Positions 22,201-22,291 of a stretch of 22,291 bases of DNA are shown here, piece by piece. Within the stretch, counting starts at the first letter, position 1; every line of letters starts with the position of its first letter. Below the pieces are notes generated by a model, which was not told where the DNA came from, searched no databases, and saw only the letters and a program-made list of their open reading frames with translations. Source of the stretch: JBFEUI01 sp041547565 (lineage in GTDB: Bacteria > Pseudomonadota > Gammaproteobacteria > Thiohalomonadales > Thiohalomonadaceae); NCBI GenBank assembly GCA_041547565.1, contig JBFEUI010000039.1, positions 1 to 22,291 on the forward strand, read 5' to 3'. Position numbers and translations under genes: made by a program.

Positions 22201-22215
22201 TAGGAGAAGCTCCTA
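22201..22215. repeat. Inverted repeat TAGGAG-AAG-CTCCTA
   Basis: A perfect 6-bp inverted repeat lies seven bases beyond the FNR box, in the 171-base non-coding right edge. It could be a second operator, a terminator arm for a gene outside the window, or part of a dispersed repeat. Confidence 0.3.
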
Positions 22216-22291
22216 CAAGCATGGAGCCCGCTTCGCTGCACAGTGAACCGGAGGCAACACACCCCCTCTTACGGTACGTCTGCTCCCGGCA

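Noticed and set aside
1..22291. CRISPR arrays, tRNA/rRNA genes, insertion sequences or phage genes
   Set aside because: No regularly spaced repeats, no cloverleaf-like sequence or rRNA stretch, no transposase/integrase motifs and no terminal inverted repeats were seen.

Overview
The window looks like chromosomal DNA of a GC-rich, ubiquinone-using gammaproteobacterium that lives with little or no oxygen and probably some salt. The reasons are an O2-independent ubiquinone pathway (UbiT, UbiU, UbiV), a DjlA close to the E. coli protein, an N-type (Na+/H+ pump type) F1Fo ATPase operon, NnrS, hemerythrin and DUF2249 proteins, and several FNR/DNR-type sites (TTGAT-N4-ATCAA). This suggests a denitrifying and perhaps sulfur-oxidising lineage. 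The genus cannot be read from the sequence.

Layout. 1-548: 3' part of rpe on the minus strand. 549-2749: three plus-strand genes: a DUF3530 secreted hydrolase-like protein, a CopD-like membrane protein, and a cysteine-cluster protein that may be translated from a leaderless mRNA. 2795-9801: a compact minus-strand operon, atpD-atpC-atpQ-atpB-atpE-atpF-atpA-atpG-djlA, with most junctions overlapping (ATGA/GTGA). A DUF2007 zinc-ribbon gene lies just upstream. 10315-13880: minus strand, a Cu+ P-type ATPase, a 24-residue membrane peptide coupled to it by ATGA, then nnrS. 13977-14558: ubiT on the plus strand behind a well-spaced FNR-type promoter. 14622-18698: minus strand, two radical SAM genes, ubiU, ubiV and an SCP2-like gene, ending in a rho-independent terminator. 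18828-19991: an NMO-type flavoprotein with a four-cysteine C-terminal motif. 20071-22120: minus strand, hemerythrin, DUF2249 and a 12-TM heme-copper-oxidase-like protein behind a consensus FNR/DNR box.

How it works together. The right 12 kb reads as an anaerobic/NO-response island: copper export, NnrS, anaerobic quinone hydroxylation, a hemerythrin/DUF2249/membrane cassette, and three FNR-type sites. The left half carries the alternative rotary ATPase. Its most unusual features are the missing atpR, a methionine in place of the inner-helix carboxylate/glutamine of the c subunit, and an arginine in place of the P-loop lysine of the alpha subunit. I read these as a divergent, reduced N-ATPase branch. 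No tRNA, rRNA, insertion sequence or CRISPR array was seen, and no stretch over 300 bases lacks a gene.
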